64,000 nt of DNA, taken from positions 13,448,138-13,512,137 of the forward strand of contig OY783196.1 in the NCBI GenBank assembly GCA_963678675.1, read 5' to 3'. Positions 42,907-53,018 of this stretch are shown here, piece after piece. The position numbers and the translations under genes are program-made. Numbering within the stretch: the stretch's first letter is position 1; every line of letters begins with the position of its first letter. This stretch comes from Xiphydria camelus (Eukaryota; Arthropoda; Insecta; Hymenoptera; Xiphydriidae). The notes under the pieces were generated by a model. The model worked only from the letters and a program-made list of their open reading frames with translations, did no database searches and had not been told where the DNA came from.

Positions 42907-43292
42907 CCCTTACTTGCCACACTGGGGTTCGAAACAACCCCATGGTAAAATTCGTACTTGTGCTACACGGGTTGATTTATACCCCAGCGAGAAGAATTGT
43001 TGTAATAAATAAATTATTGCATATTTGTACTTGAAAATTTTATCAGCTCTTCTTAAGAGCGTACTTTAAAAGACCGTGTAACTTTAATATTTGATTTTTG
43101 TCGCATACTTAATTTTAAGTTCTGGCTGTACAAGTTACACGGTCTTTCAAAGTACACTTTTAAGAAGAGCTGATAAAATTTTCAAGTACAAATATGCCAT
43201 AATTTGTTTGTTATAACAATTTTTCTCGCTGGGGTCTAAATCAACCCGAGTGTGGCAAGTACGTGATTCTATAGAAGTGTGGCAAGTAAGGG
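42907..43292. mobile_element. piggyBac-type MITE
   Basis: CCCTTACTTGCCACACTGGG and reversed CCCTTACTTGCCACACTTC ends, TTAA on both sides (42903-42906, 43293-43296). The CCCT end and TTAA target fit piggyBac. Inner arms ACCGTGTAACTT and GCTGATAAAATTTTC are inverted. Confidence 0.8.
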
Positions 43293-43300
43293 TTAAAAAT

Positions 43301-44814
43301 CTAAAAATATACTTTACAATGATTCTCTTGATATTTTTGTATAACCTGTAGAACTTCAATAAGACATCCTGTCTTATTCCGAGCAGGAACACTACTGAGT
43401 CCTTCTTTTATCGCCAACATATAGCCATCTCTATTCTCCTTTTGGTTGCTTGATATCAGTGATGACACAGAGGAGACGGCTTGTGATATCGTAGAAGTAG
43501 CTTCAGCTAATTCTTTTGCAATCGCGCCATCATTATTTTTTCGACGCTTTGCAAAAGCATCCGAATCAGGCATAACCTTTTCCCTTGATTTTAACAACGG
43601 AATGCTTGGTGTTGCTGACGATTTGAAATTGCTACTGCTACTACTGCTGCTACTACTGCTGCTGGTACTGTAGTCGAATGTCTTTGTTGTTAATACCATT
43701 TCTTCGCTTTTACAGTGAGAAAGTGTATCTGAAAAATGTTTTGGTGATTAAAATTACCGTAAAAAATTGTTTGTTGCAAAAAAATTCTACACACTCCTCA
43801 ATGTATTTTTTACTCACAATAGTCGTGGTCTGTTTGTACATTTGAGCTTCTTAGTGCTTCGGAAGGCTGATCTTCTAACAACGGAACAATACTTCCCTCG
43901 ACAGGTGGACTTGAGCAACTCGATGTATAATTTGGTAGTGCTAGTGATGTTGTAGTCCTAAATAAAAGATTACTAGAAGTAGAAAAGAAATCAGTGTCAT
44001 AATAACTTGAAAATAAAATTATATATACCGTCTATGTGTTACATGAGGTAACAAGAAAAGCATTGTTTTATAAAACTGCCATTCTTTTTTGGGTTCATAG
44101 CCTGATTCTGACGTTAATTTTTGTCTTCGACACTCCCGGCTGAACATGTCTCTCAACGACGTCCATCGTTTTTCCACTGCATCAGCTAAGAAAAATAAAT
44201 TTATGTATTATTTTATTATATTTGCTATATGTTTTTTGTATTATATTTCTTGTAGCTGTTAAATAATCAGTTATTTTTTTCCTTTTGACATCTCTTTGCT
44301 TACTGGGAACTGCTTGAAACGTAGATATACCGTATGTCCGCGATCATTTGAACCATAGGAAAATTGCGAGTTTTGCATGAGCACCCCTTTGGGTCTCCTC
44401 GTCCAATAGAATCACCGGAGAAGCGTGAATGCGCATGCGTAGTCATCCGCGAGTGTGGCGTCGTCAGCAAGTTCAGATCGATTATTTCGATAACCGATCT
44501 GAACTTGCTGACGACGCCACACTCGCGGATGACTACGCATGCGCATTCACGCTTCTCCGGTGATTCTATTGGACGAGGAGACCCAAAGGGGTGCTCATGC
44601 AAAACTCGCAATTTTCCTATGGTTCAAATGATCGCGGACATACGGTACATACCCGACATATCGACGTCGTAAAGAGATTTCATATTCTCCGCGCAATGTT
44701 CCTCCATAAATCTTTTTTCTTTTTACTATTTTTAAAATGCACGCTTGTTTTATCGTATAAGCATGCATTCTCGCGAACGAAGTTAATTATTATTTCATCA
44801 ACACTCGAAGCCAT
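43301..44814 (-). pseudogene. MADF-type accessory gene of H3, frameshifted
   Basis: Four exons on -: 44653-44814, 44029-44185, 43818-43957 and 43301-43728. Exon 1 (MASSVDEIIINFVRENACLY ... KKKKDLWRNIA) and exon 2 (WTSLRDMFSRECRRQKLTSE ... FYKTMLFLLPHVTHRR) together form a MADF DNA-binding domain. Exon 4 has a serine tract and a C-terminal helix (MLAIKEGLSSVPARN). An extra GC in GCGCGG near 44693 throws exon 1 out of frame; elsewhere the reading frame and splice phases are consistent. MITE P4 lies in intron 1, seven bases from the donor. Confidence 0.75.
44331..44644. mobile_element. GTAC-family palindromic MITE P4
   Basis: 314 bp, differs from P3 by about one base; flanks ATAC and GTAC. Inserted in intron 1 of the H3 MADF gene. 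Confidence 0.88.
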
Positions 44815-45012
44815 GCTGTTGATTGAGGTTAGGTGTCCAAATTTGAGCGATCAGTCGTGAGTCGTTGTCGAAAAAGATGGGACTTGACCATCTTCCCAGC
44901 CGACACCGACAACCGACAGCTTCTCCCGACTCCCGACAGCTCAATGCGCATGCGCCCGACATCGGACACCGTCATACGACTTATTGTAGAACGGGCTTTA
45001 GGGCCGGTATTA

Positions 45013-45503
45013 AGTAGCCCGGAGACGGTCAATAATATTGTCAATGAAATTGATCAATTGCGATTGATGGAGTAGCACATAGACCGTCAATAATATTGTC
45101 AATAAGATTGATGATTTCAATTGCAATTGCGATTGATGGAGATCCAATGAATACGTCAATATTTCATCAGTGGCAGTGAATTTCTCGCGAGTCGAGTCTT
45201 TTATTGGTTAGGTTTTATTAGTGGAAGTGAATTTCTCGCGAGTCGAGTCGTTTATTAGTTAAATTTTATTAGATGGCGTATCCGTCATCGCGTGGCCGTC
45301 TGGTGCAACTGCCCGAACGATTGTCAATTTCTCGATTACACGATCAATTGGGATGCGTCAATGGTCCCCGTCAATGTGCTTCAATCAAATTTCCTATCAA
45401 TCTCCGTCCATCGATTGACAATGGCATCAATTGCTTCCTACACGATCAATTGGATGCATCAATGAGTACCATTGACAATATTATTGACCGTCTCCGGGCC
45501 ACT
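45013..45503. mobile_element. MITE A2 (copy of A1)
   Basis: 491 bp, same AGTAGCCCGGAGACGG ends, TTA on both sides (45010-45012, 45504-45506). M2 lacks it at the equivalent spot. 12 bp shorter than A1 and A3 near the right end through loss of one ATTGACAATATT unit. Confidence 0.88.
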
Positions 45504-45775
45504 TTACCAATGCAGGTTAAACCGAAGGTTGCAGGTTAATCTTCGGGTTAGCCAAAATGAATGTAAATGCTTAAAGCGCGATTTATAAACTCTTCCGCTG
45601 CCGCTCCCGTTCGCCGTTCCCGTTCCCGTTACCGCTGCCGTCTGAAAGGGTCATTTATAAACTTTTCCGCTGCCGCTCCCGTTGCCGCTGCCATGATTCG
45701 TACGCTCTGAGGTTATATTGATTTCTGACATTTGTGAGGTTAGCGTTTTATAAACATATGCCAGTGATCACGTAC

Positions 45776-45984
45776 CGTTTGTGTGATGCGATTAGAAAGC
45801 TGCCGTGAAGAAGCTCCTGAATCAAAAAATGGCATCGAAACCGATCTGAACGACGCCAACACCCGCGGATTACTATGCATGCGCATTCACGCTTGTCCGG
45901 TGATTCTATTGGACGAGGAGACCCGCAGGTGTGCTCATGCAAAACTCGCAATTTTACTATGGTGCATTTGATCGCGGACATACA
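45776..45984. mobile_element. GTAC-family MITE P5 (partly deleted)
   Basis: GTAC on both sides (45772-45775, 45985-45988). The right arm is a normal P arm; the left arm is mostly replaced, keeping only CGTTTGTGTGATGCG. Confidence 0.7.
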
Positions 45985-46048
45985 GTACTGTCGTTTGTTT
46001 GCTGTAGATAAATTTATTTAGCTACAGAATATTATAAATGTAATGTAC

Positions 46049-46259
46049 ACCCGGGCTCACGGAATCTGTCGCTGGTGACTTTTTTTAAATGTTATTTTTA
46101 AACGTACTAACCAATGATTAATCAATCCTCGTGCTTTCATTAACGAGAGTAGACGTCACCGTAGCTAATGAGGGCATGAGAATTAATTGTTCACTGGTTA
46201 GTACGTTTAAAAATAAGGTTTAAAAAAAGTCACCAGCGACAGATTCCGTGAGCACGGGT
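46049..46259. mobile_element. GTAC-family MITE Q11
   Basis: 211 bp, ACCCGGGCTCACGG ends, GTAC on both sides (46045-46048, 46260-46263). Nearly identical to Q10 and Q12. Confidence 0.85.
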
Positions 46260-46289
46260 GTACCTAAATGTAATAAGAAAGCATTTTAA

Positions 46290-46329
46290 CCCTCCATTAG
46301 TCGGTTCAACCCACCCGACTAACGGAGGG
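46290..46329. repeat. 40-bp palindrome flanked by TTAA
   Basis: CCCTCCATTAGTCGG, 10-bp loop, CCCGACTAACGGAGGG, with TTAA on each side. Looks like a minimal piggyBac-type MITE or the footprint of one. Confidence 0.6.
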
Positions 46330-46786
46330 TTAAGGGTCACGTGACGCAGTTGTGATTGCTGCAGTTTGGGAACGCGAACGGGAACGGCGAGAAGTTGAAA
46401 CTTGGCCAAGTCTGAACGGGAGCGGCGAACGGCAACGGCGAACGGGAGCGGTAGCGGAAGTTTATAAATGCGACTTAGGATTCCCTATGTCTTAACTTTG
46501 AACGGGAACGGGAGCGGCAGCGGAAAAGTTTATAAATCACGCTTTATACAAAATGTGGTTAACTAAGGAGTGGAGTTTAACTTCCTGAAAAACTTTACCG
46601 TCAGATATCTGTCGGTTAACCATAGAGTTCAGGTTAACTCGGGGTTGACGCATGCGCAGAGTGGTCAGTCGCTGCTCTAACCTACAAACGTCCGGGAATG
46701 CAGCTGTAAACATTCAGTGCTCGTGTTTTACATTTTGGTTGTGTGTGGTTATTTTATTACGTGTTTGAAGTTGTACCGCTACGAAT

Positions 46787-47386
46787 ATGGAGGACATTTT
46801 TGACATTTTTGAGGAAATATTAACCGACGACGAGGAAGATTACATGGAGCTGGTATGTACTCTTACAATGTAGATACGAAAAGTAGAAATACTAAAAAAT
46901 TTCAGGCATTTACGGCCTACGTGTGTATATATCATTTTGAGCATTGCTACATTTTCGTTCCGAGTTGAAGCCGCGCCGAGAAATGGAACAGACGCGGCTG
47001 AAACCCGGAAGCCAAGAGTAACGATACTCAAAATAATAAGCATAAATATTATATCTGTCACAAATTTAACGTTAATTTATAGATTGAAATGCCTCGTGTA
47101 CCCAAAGTATTTCGGCCCAGAGTGAACCATTTAGATCGGTGGAATGACGAGGAATTTTTGGACAGGTTCCGCATTTCCAAAGGAAGCACGGAATTATTAT
47201 TACAAGAAATCGAACTTGTGATATCCCATTCCACAAATCGGTACGTTAGGTTCGATTACGTTAAGTAATTTGTTAAAGCAGCAGCAAAATTTTCTGGTAC
47301 TTTATATTTTCAGAAATGAAGCAATCGATGATTGGTCGTTACTTGTTGGCTTGGATTTACGTTCAGCAACTCCTCAACTTGCCTAG
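46787..47386 (+). pseudogene. Truncated Harbinger transposase of M1
   Basis: Exon 1 from the ATG at 46787 (MEDIFDIFEEILTDDEEDYM), exon 2 from about 47083 (MPRVPKVFRPRVNHLDRWND, EEFLDRFRISKGSTELLLQE), exon 3 from about 47314 (NEAIDDWSLLVGLDLRSATP) then a stop. The whole catalytic region is deleted. The sequence after this stop does not continue the family. Confidence 0.75.
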
Positions 47387-47596
47387 GCTGCTCTTCTGTT
47401 TCTGCAAAAAAATAAATATCCACTTAATTGAAATTAATTTTGAATATTAAATTTGTAAAATAAAAATATTTTTCGTGGCTCGCCAAATATTCTTTTCATT
47501 TCTAAAATTTGTAATGTAACCTAACCTAACCGAACTTTGGAAGTGTGATAATAATTGATACCGAGCTAACCTTGTGAATTATTATTCACTGTTAAT

Positions 47597-48109
47597 TTAT
47601 GAGATTTTGGCACTCGAAGAAGAGTTGGTGACCATGACGACCAGCTCGGTACAGGGAGTGCCGACTGCATCCTGATGGTTTGTCTCATTGACGACTTCCA
47701 CAATCATACTTTCTTCGGCGACGTCATCGAACGAAGATGGAAGGCCTGTCAGTCCAATGCCTGTCAAGTCCTTCACAATGTCTTCCACTGTTGACATTGT
47801 GTTTATCTTCGCTGATGTACCACCTCCAGTTTTGAATAACTCCATTTTATTTGCAGCGTGTTTCTTTTTCGCACTTTTTCAAATTTAAATATTTTTCTTT
47901 TAAATTCCTGTAGGTGCGAGATACTACACCACTTGCGCGCTGTTAAATTCTTGAGCCACTTTTACCCAAGTGGATTCTTTCTCTTTCCACGAGACAGCAT
48001 CAGATTTCTTGCATTCTATTATGTGTCGATACTTCGAAACAAGTTCAACAAGAATTTCCACCTCGTTGCTAGAAAAATTCGCTGCCCTTCTGGAGTTTTC
48101 AGGCTCCAT
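47597..48109 (-). pseudogene. Broken Myb/SANT-like accessory gene of M1
   Basis: On - from 48109: MEPENSRRAANFSSNEVEIL, VELVSKYRHIIECKKSDAVS, WVKVAQEFNSAQV, then a stop and a deletion; it resumes near 47840 as the FKTGGGTSAKINTMSTVEDI signature and an acidic tail. A frameshift lies before the resumption (LKKC / AKKKHAANK). Same fold as the H1 and H2 partners, but dead. Confidence 0.75.
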
Positions 48110-48865
48110 CGCTGCAAAAATTAAATTCGCAGACGTGATAGTATGACATTTTTGCGTTGCATTTACAGAATATTTAAATATCGGTTTAATACGTGCATCA
48201 GGGTGACTCGTTTCAAGGCAATATTTGCGCACCTGATAAACTTTTTAAATATAGATAAAAAATTGTCGCGAAAGAATAACGACGCCGAAATTAAATATTA
48301 AAAAGTCGCTCAGGGAATTAATAGTTTTCCCATCTAATTAACATGAGAAAGGATTGATTATTTTCTAAAGTTGGGACTACTCTGCCAGTTAGTGGTAAAC
48401 AATTGTGCAAATATACGACTTTAAAGAAAGCGAAATGCTCTGCAAAAAATGTCCTCAGAACCAAGTCTCTAAATTCAACGTTTTTCGATGCGTATATCAA
48501 AATCAATCAATGATTCATCCAAAATCAAATTATGTTTAAAAGTTATGAGCATACAAACTTCAAATGCTCATAATTTTTTAACCATTCAAACCGTATTTTA
48601 ACCTATACGCCCCACGCGGCGTGTGCGAAAAGTCTTCATAAAAACGATCTGGCAGGGAACGTGTTAAATTTTGCCGCTAATTCAGGAATAAACTAGTTTA
48701 CGGCATGTTCCATCTAGGGATATTTGCTTGAAATGCTACCACTCCTAGTTAACTTAACTTTGGGTAGAAAACGTTTTGTAATACGCATTTTCGTTAACCT
48801 TAGGTTTAAATTGAAGGTAAAGGTTAACTCAACCAGCAGTTTAACCTGACATGGTATTAGGTTTG

Positions 48866-49013
48866 TTCCAACCGAGCTAAAAACCGTACATGAACGGTAC
48901 ACGTCATGCGCAGTAGAGAAACGGTCATGCGCAGTAGTGATAATCCGTCCTTTTTCTCTACTGCGCATGACGTGTACCGTTCAGTGTACGGTTTTCGGCT
49001 CGGTCGGAACAGA
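48866..49013. mobile_element. Small palindromic MITE near M1's right end
   Basis: GTTTGTTCCAACCGAGC and reversed GTCTGTTCCGACCGAGC ends; inner arms AACGGTACACGTCATGCGCA. Inserted within the last 20 bp of M1. Confidence 0.55.
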
Positions 49014-49193
49014 CGTAATATCGGCCCTTAGGGCCAGTATTAGAGAGTTCTTGGACTGCTAAACTGCACGTCTTGGTTTTCGGTTATCGGTTATTGTGAG
49101 CATGTGCAGATTTATTCCCTTAACGCGTTAACACCATCTTGTTGAAATTAGTTTTTGATCCTGAAGAAGGCGTTACGTATAGGGAACTTGCAC

Positions 49194-50008
49194 TGTTGCG
49201 TTTCGAGCTGGTTGTCCAAGTCCGATGCGGAGGGCAGGTCCGGGCCCGTGGAGCGCTAATCCGCTCTGCTAGAAAGTGCGGTTTCAGGAGACAAGGGATT
49301 TGATTTCAGTCTCAATGAAAGAAACACAAGGCAAGAACTAGGTGATCGCCAATAATTGTATTTTCAAAAACAGCACCAACTCTCCAGTTTTCAAAATGCG
49401 CTCTGCCTTTGGCGCCGCAGAGTATTTCGCTATTATCACGCTAGACCCAGCCCCTCGGCAGGAGTAGGGCACCAATCACACATCCTACGCTAGTCGTGGA
49501 CAAGGATCTTACCTACTCCCACTCAGTCCACACTCGCACCCCCATCTCGAGCTACATGACCTGATGCAAGGCTTCGTTGTTCTCGAGAGGGTAACGCTAC
49601 CAAGGGTTTGTTTATAAGAAATCGTTTACGTCTACGAGTCCCTCGAGTCTAGTTTGTTGCAATGAAAGGAAATAATTCAAGGGAATTTATGACTTCCTTA
49701 AGCAAGGGACCTGCGGCGATCGCGGTGGTTTACTTAAGTCTCCTATTTATCTCGCAGTTGCTACGCACTCGCAGCGAGGGTGTTTATGATTTCCTAAATA
49801 GAGACTGCGGCGAAGTGCGACCTATTTAGTCTATCACGCAATCTCCGGCGCCCTCACTCTTTCTCTATATTACATTTTATCTATTTCTTACATCTTAGTG
49901 AACAATGATGATTAAACGTTAATACAAAGCGTTTAAACTATGCCGCCACAAAATCTAGTAATTTCCGGAAATAGGGATTTTAAGTTAAGTCTGAGTACAG
50001 ACGCGACA
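49194..50008 (-). repeat. Solo LTR of a Gypsy relative
   Basis: 815 bp starting TGTTGCGTTTCG and ending ACGCGACA, with GCAC on both sides (49190-49193, 50009-50012). Shares GGAGGGCAGGTCCG, GTGGAGCGCTAA and CCCAGCCCCTCGGCAGGAG with the Gypsy LTR at 39797 but is clearly diverged. No internal region remains. Confidence 0.8.
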
Positions 50009-50132
50009 GCACGAAGATTGGTGTGCCTCCTATCGGTGACGAGTCGAAGTGTTCGCGTGCACGTTTATTTGCAATTCATACGGAGGAGAATAAAAACAAT
50101 TGTCAATTAATTAATAGCCATTGTTCTTAACT

Positions 50133-50242
50133 ATGGGAGCATCACGTATGACATGTTGTATAAAAGGTTGTTATAATACACCACGGAAGATTATTGATAA
50201 AAGTAAACAAATACATTTTTATACGTTTCCATCGGCTAGTAC
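50133..50242 (+). pseudogene. THAP-domain-like exon fragment in N2
   Basis: Open frame MGASRMTCCIKGCYNTPRKI, then DKSKQIHFYTFPSAS. The C..K.C.N start and FYTFP motif fit the first half of a THAP zinc finger, the DNA-binding domain of P-element-type transposases and THAP proteins. It is cut at 50242 by a MITE. Possibly the remnant of the N element's own transposase. Confidence 0.45.
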
Positions 50243-50432
50243 CCACAGGGGTACCAACCTTTCTCGAACTCGCTCGTATCTTTGCGTGCACGCATCTTAG
50301 CGAATAGACCAATCAGGATCAAGTATTCCGTTGTGGTGGGGTTACTGACAACGGAATACTTGATCCCGATTGGTCTATTTGTTAAGATGCGCGCACGCAA
50401 AGATATGAGCGAGTTCGAGAAAAGGGGCCCAG
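50241..50432. mobile_element. Palindromic MITE, core shared with next
   Basis: Arms CTTTCTCGAACTCGCTCG and complement, then CAATCAGGATCAAGTATTCC / GGAATACTTGATCCCGATTG at the centre. Exact ends unclear. Confidence 0.55.
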
Positions 50433-50823
50433 GCCTTGGAAACTTGATAAACACAAATTGCGGATTAAAGCTGTACAAAAATTTGTGTAAGTACAAAAGC
50501 AAAACTTATTCTCGTATTTATAGAATTATATAAAATAGAGTGTCAGTAAGAGTGTTTCGCATTGTTTTTTTTATGTACTAAAATTAATGGAATCTAAAAA
50601 ATAATTGTGTGCATTATGACGGCATAGTGTACATAATCTCTTCTATTTTTTCTTCTTTTTCAGTAAAGATCCGACAGTTTTTGATACCAACACCAGTTTA
50701 AAACATGACCAGCTCGGGCTTTCTTCTAACGCCATTCGGTTCTTCTCCCTACTCCCTAGGCGCACTCTAGCGACAGTGCATTTCCGTTATCGCTTATTAG
50801 CGTACCCTATTCTCCGTCTAATA

Positions 50824-51029
50824 GGCTAGGCAAGTATCTCAAATTATTGACGCGCGCGCGACCTCGTGGATAGTCCACGAAGCTTTGGGGTGATAAGTGA
50901 CCAGTCGGGATCAAGTATTCCGTTGTCTGTAACCCACCACAACGGAATACTTGATCCTGATTGGTCACTTATCACCCCAGAGTTACGAACTGCGACCACC
51001 TCGTGGCGCCACTAGATACTTGCCTAGCC
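50824..51029. mobile_element. Palindromic MITE with GGCTAGGCAAGTATCT ends
   Basis: Ends GGCTAGGCAAGTATCT and complement. N1 shows the uninterrupted site (CTAATAAGG); ATA appears duplicated. The centre (GATCAAGTATTCCGTTGT) matches the MITE at 50241 although the ends differ. Confidence 0.65.
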
Positions 51030-51736
51030 TATAAGGTATCACGTTATCGTTTAATACCGTAATCGGTTATTATGAAGCCACTGCGCATGCTCAAAACAGA
51101 ACGTTTTACGTTTAACGTTCTAAAATTAAGGAGCTCAAAAACTCCCTATTATCACATCAGGTTAAACCGAAGGTTGCAGGTTAATCTTCGGGTTAGCCAA
51201 AATGACAAAATTTGGTTAAGTAAGGAGTGGAGTTTAACTACCTGAATAAGTTTACCGTCAGATATTTGTCGGTTAACCATAGAGTTCAGGTTAACTCGGG
51301 GTTGACGCATGCGCAGAGTGGTCGGTCGCTGCTCTAACCTACAAACGTCTGGGAATGCAGCTGTAAACATTCATGATTCGTATTTCACATTTTAGTTTAT
51401 TGGCGTAAATGATTGAAGGGGTCGCATTCTCGTGCCCACCTGTGGTGTACATTTTGTGGATCTGGTTTGTGTTTATCATCATGTGTTTAGATCATGCCAA
51501 AGGGATTCAGGGATACTGCAAAAGACGCGAAGTGAGCTATTGGAGTATGCTTGATATCTAATTTTATTTATGTAAAGTATTCCAATATTCTTCTGTTTCC
51601 AGATTCAAATTGCTAATCCGACCTTATGTGGTGCTTCAAAAGGGATATCAATGCTGATCACTCCGTAGCTCGCGCCGTTCAGTGTCACACCTAGAACCGC
51701 TGGCTTAGGGCACGCTATGCCCGTGCCCGGGCTACA

Positions 51737-52390
51737 GAGGGTTAAAGGAAATTCTTTCAAAACTTGATAGTCCTAAAGTATACTTACGTTCACAATGATC
51801 TTCTACTGGGAAATGTATTGTGCAATGAAAAAGAAAATAGCGTTACTTTCATTGATTATGAGTACACTGCTTTTAACTATGAGGCTTTTGATATATCCTA
51901 TCATGTTATTGAATTTGCTGGTAATTATATGATCCATTTACTAATCACAAACTAATCATTTTTATAGCATAGAAGTAATACAAAATCTCTTATTTTTTTA
52001 GGTATAGATAATCCTGATTTTTCTCTGTATCCGGAGGAAACATTGCGATGGGCTTGTGTGGCTTAGAATATATCTTCATACGTACAATGAAGCCACAGAT
52101 GTATCCGAAGATACAGTTACTAAACTTTATACCGAGGTTTAAATTTCCTCCTTTATCTCATTTCTTCTGGGGTTGCTGGGCGCTTATACAGAGCGAACAT
52201 TCAAATATCGACTTTGATTTTCTAGAGGTAAGTTTATTTAATTATTATTAGATTGTAATCAGGATATTTTCATTTCATAATATTCATATTTCATTTGATG
52301 ATAGTCGTTTTGATAATAGGTACGCTTCTTTCAGATTTAACGAACATTTCATAATGAAGGACGAATGCCTGAACATGAAGTTATAAAATT
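51737..52390 (+). pseudogene. Ethanolamine kinase (easily shocked-like) pseudogene exons in M2
   Basis: Exon ending at 51920 has LKEILSKLDSPKVY, a frameshift, then VHNDLLLGNVLCNEKENSVT and FIDYEYTAFNYEAFDI. This includes the Brenner motif (HND....N) and the IDYEY metal-binding motif of choline/ethanolamine kinases, which make phosphoethanolamine for phospholipid synthesis. Exon 2 (52002-52227) reads GIDNPDFSLYPEETLRWA, shifts frame into LHTYNEATDVSEDTVTKLYT, shifts again into LSHFFWGCWALIQSEHSNID. Exon 3 (to about 52387) reads FNEHFIMKDECLN. GT-AG introns are kept, so it was copied as DNA, not from mRNA. Several frameshifts; the N-terminal lobe is missing. Confidence 0.8.
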
Positions 52391-52847
52391 TACGCCAAGA
52401 CGAAATCATTCCATACAATGAAGAATTTTAATCATTCCCAACGACGTATTCTATATGATACTATTTAATTTTACCAGCTTGTTAACTGGATTTCTCAAGA
52501 AAATTATCTCCTTTTATTCAGATTCATTATAAGAGCAATTGAAAAAAATTGCGAATGAAAATACCGTGATATAATAGCTTAAATCGTACAGTATTTTATA
52601 TAAACAACAGAATAATATACACATAATAGAATCATGTACATATTATGTTACCGAATAAAAAAAATGTTTTCTGTTATCCATCATGTCTTTCCTGCAATTT
52701 CTAAAAATTTCTTTTGACCTTTTTTAATGTTATCATCGGAATTAACAGTTGAGTTTTTTCTCCGTACTAGTAAACCTTTGCCTGTAAACGATATTTGATA
52801 AAGTAAGTTTAGCATTAAAAATGGCGTTTTGACTTAAGATAGCCAAA

Positions 52848-53018
52848 ATGTTCAAAATTCTAAGCTCCATATATTGTCAAGAACCGATTCCTATCAGTCA
52901 TATGAAGATCGTTGATGTTGAAAAAGTCATGAAGTACATTAACGATGAAACACCGGAATTTTACTATCATATAACTTCTAGGAAGCAAAGTTACGCAGAT
53001 GAAGATCCTGATAACTAA
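52848..53018 (+). CDS. 56-aa ORF of unknown origin in M2
   Basis: MFKILSSIYCQEPIPISHMK then IVDVEKVMKYINDETPEFYY and an acidic end (ADEDPDN). It has a plain ATG, balanced composition and ends at TAA 53016. I do not recognise it. Its position beside the kinase exons suggests it could be a piece of a neighbouring host gene taken in the same capture, or a chance ORF. Confidence 0.3.
   Translation: MFKILSSIYCQEPIPISHMKIVDVEKVMKYINDETPEFYYHITSRKQSYADEDPDN

Larger units (their letters stand above)
41027..44997. mobile_element. Harbinger element H3 (inactivated)
   Basis: Ends AGCCTGTTCTACAATAAAGT and reversed AGCCCGTTCTACAATAAGTC, TTA on both sides (41024-41026 shared with T2; 44998-45000 shared with M1). 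Subterminal TCGG/GTCGG repeats at both ends. Carries a broken transposase on + and a MADF-type gene on - with a frameshift; contains a TTAA MITE and P4. Confidence 0.85.
45570..46547. mobile_element. Element V with CCGTTCCCG subterminal repeats
   Basis: Ends AAGCGCGATTTATAAACTC and reversed AAGCGTGATTTATAAACTT, followed by dense TTCCGCTGCCGCTCCCGTT repeats on both sides. Flanked by TTA-like bases. Contains P5, Q11 and a 40-bp TTAA hairpin. M2 lacks it. Confidence 0.65.
45001..49027. mobile_element. Harbinger element M1, internally deleted
   Basis: Left end GGGCCGGTATTA, right end reversed GGGCCGATATTACG, TTA on both sides (44998-45000 shared with H3, 49028-49030 shared with M2). The left arm (CAGGTTAAACCGAAGGTTGC) and right arm (TTAACTTAACTTTGGGTAG, reversed) identify the family also seen in M2 and M3. 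It holds MITEs A2, V (with P5, Q11), a truncated transposase and a broken Myb gene. Confidence 0.75.
49043..51146. mobile_element. Element N2 inside M2
   Basis: GAGAGTTCTTGGACTGC and CAAAAACTCCC ends, as in N1. Flanks TATTA on both sides (49038-49042, 51147-51151); M2 read without it gives GGGCCAGTATTATCACATC, so a 5-bp duplication is supported. Contains a solo LTR, a THAP-like exon and two MITEs. Confidence 0.7.

Noticed and set aside
17245..44672. Families of ORFs starting MRMRSHPRV or MRVLHEHPFGS on both strands
   Set aside because: They are the P palindromes read in either direction, so the same peptide appears on + and -; not genes.
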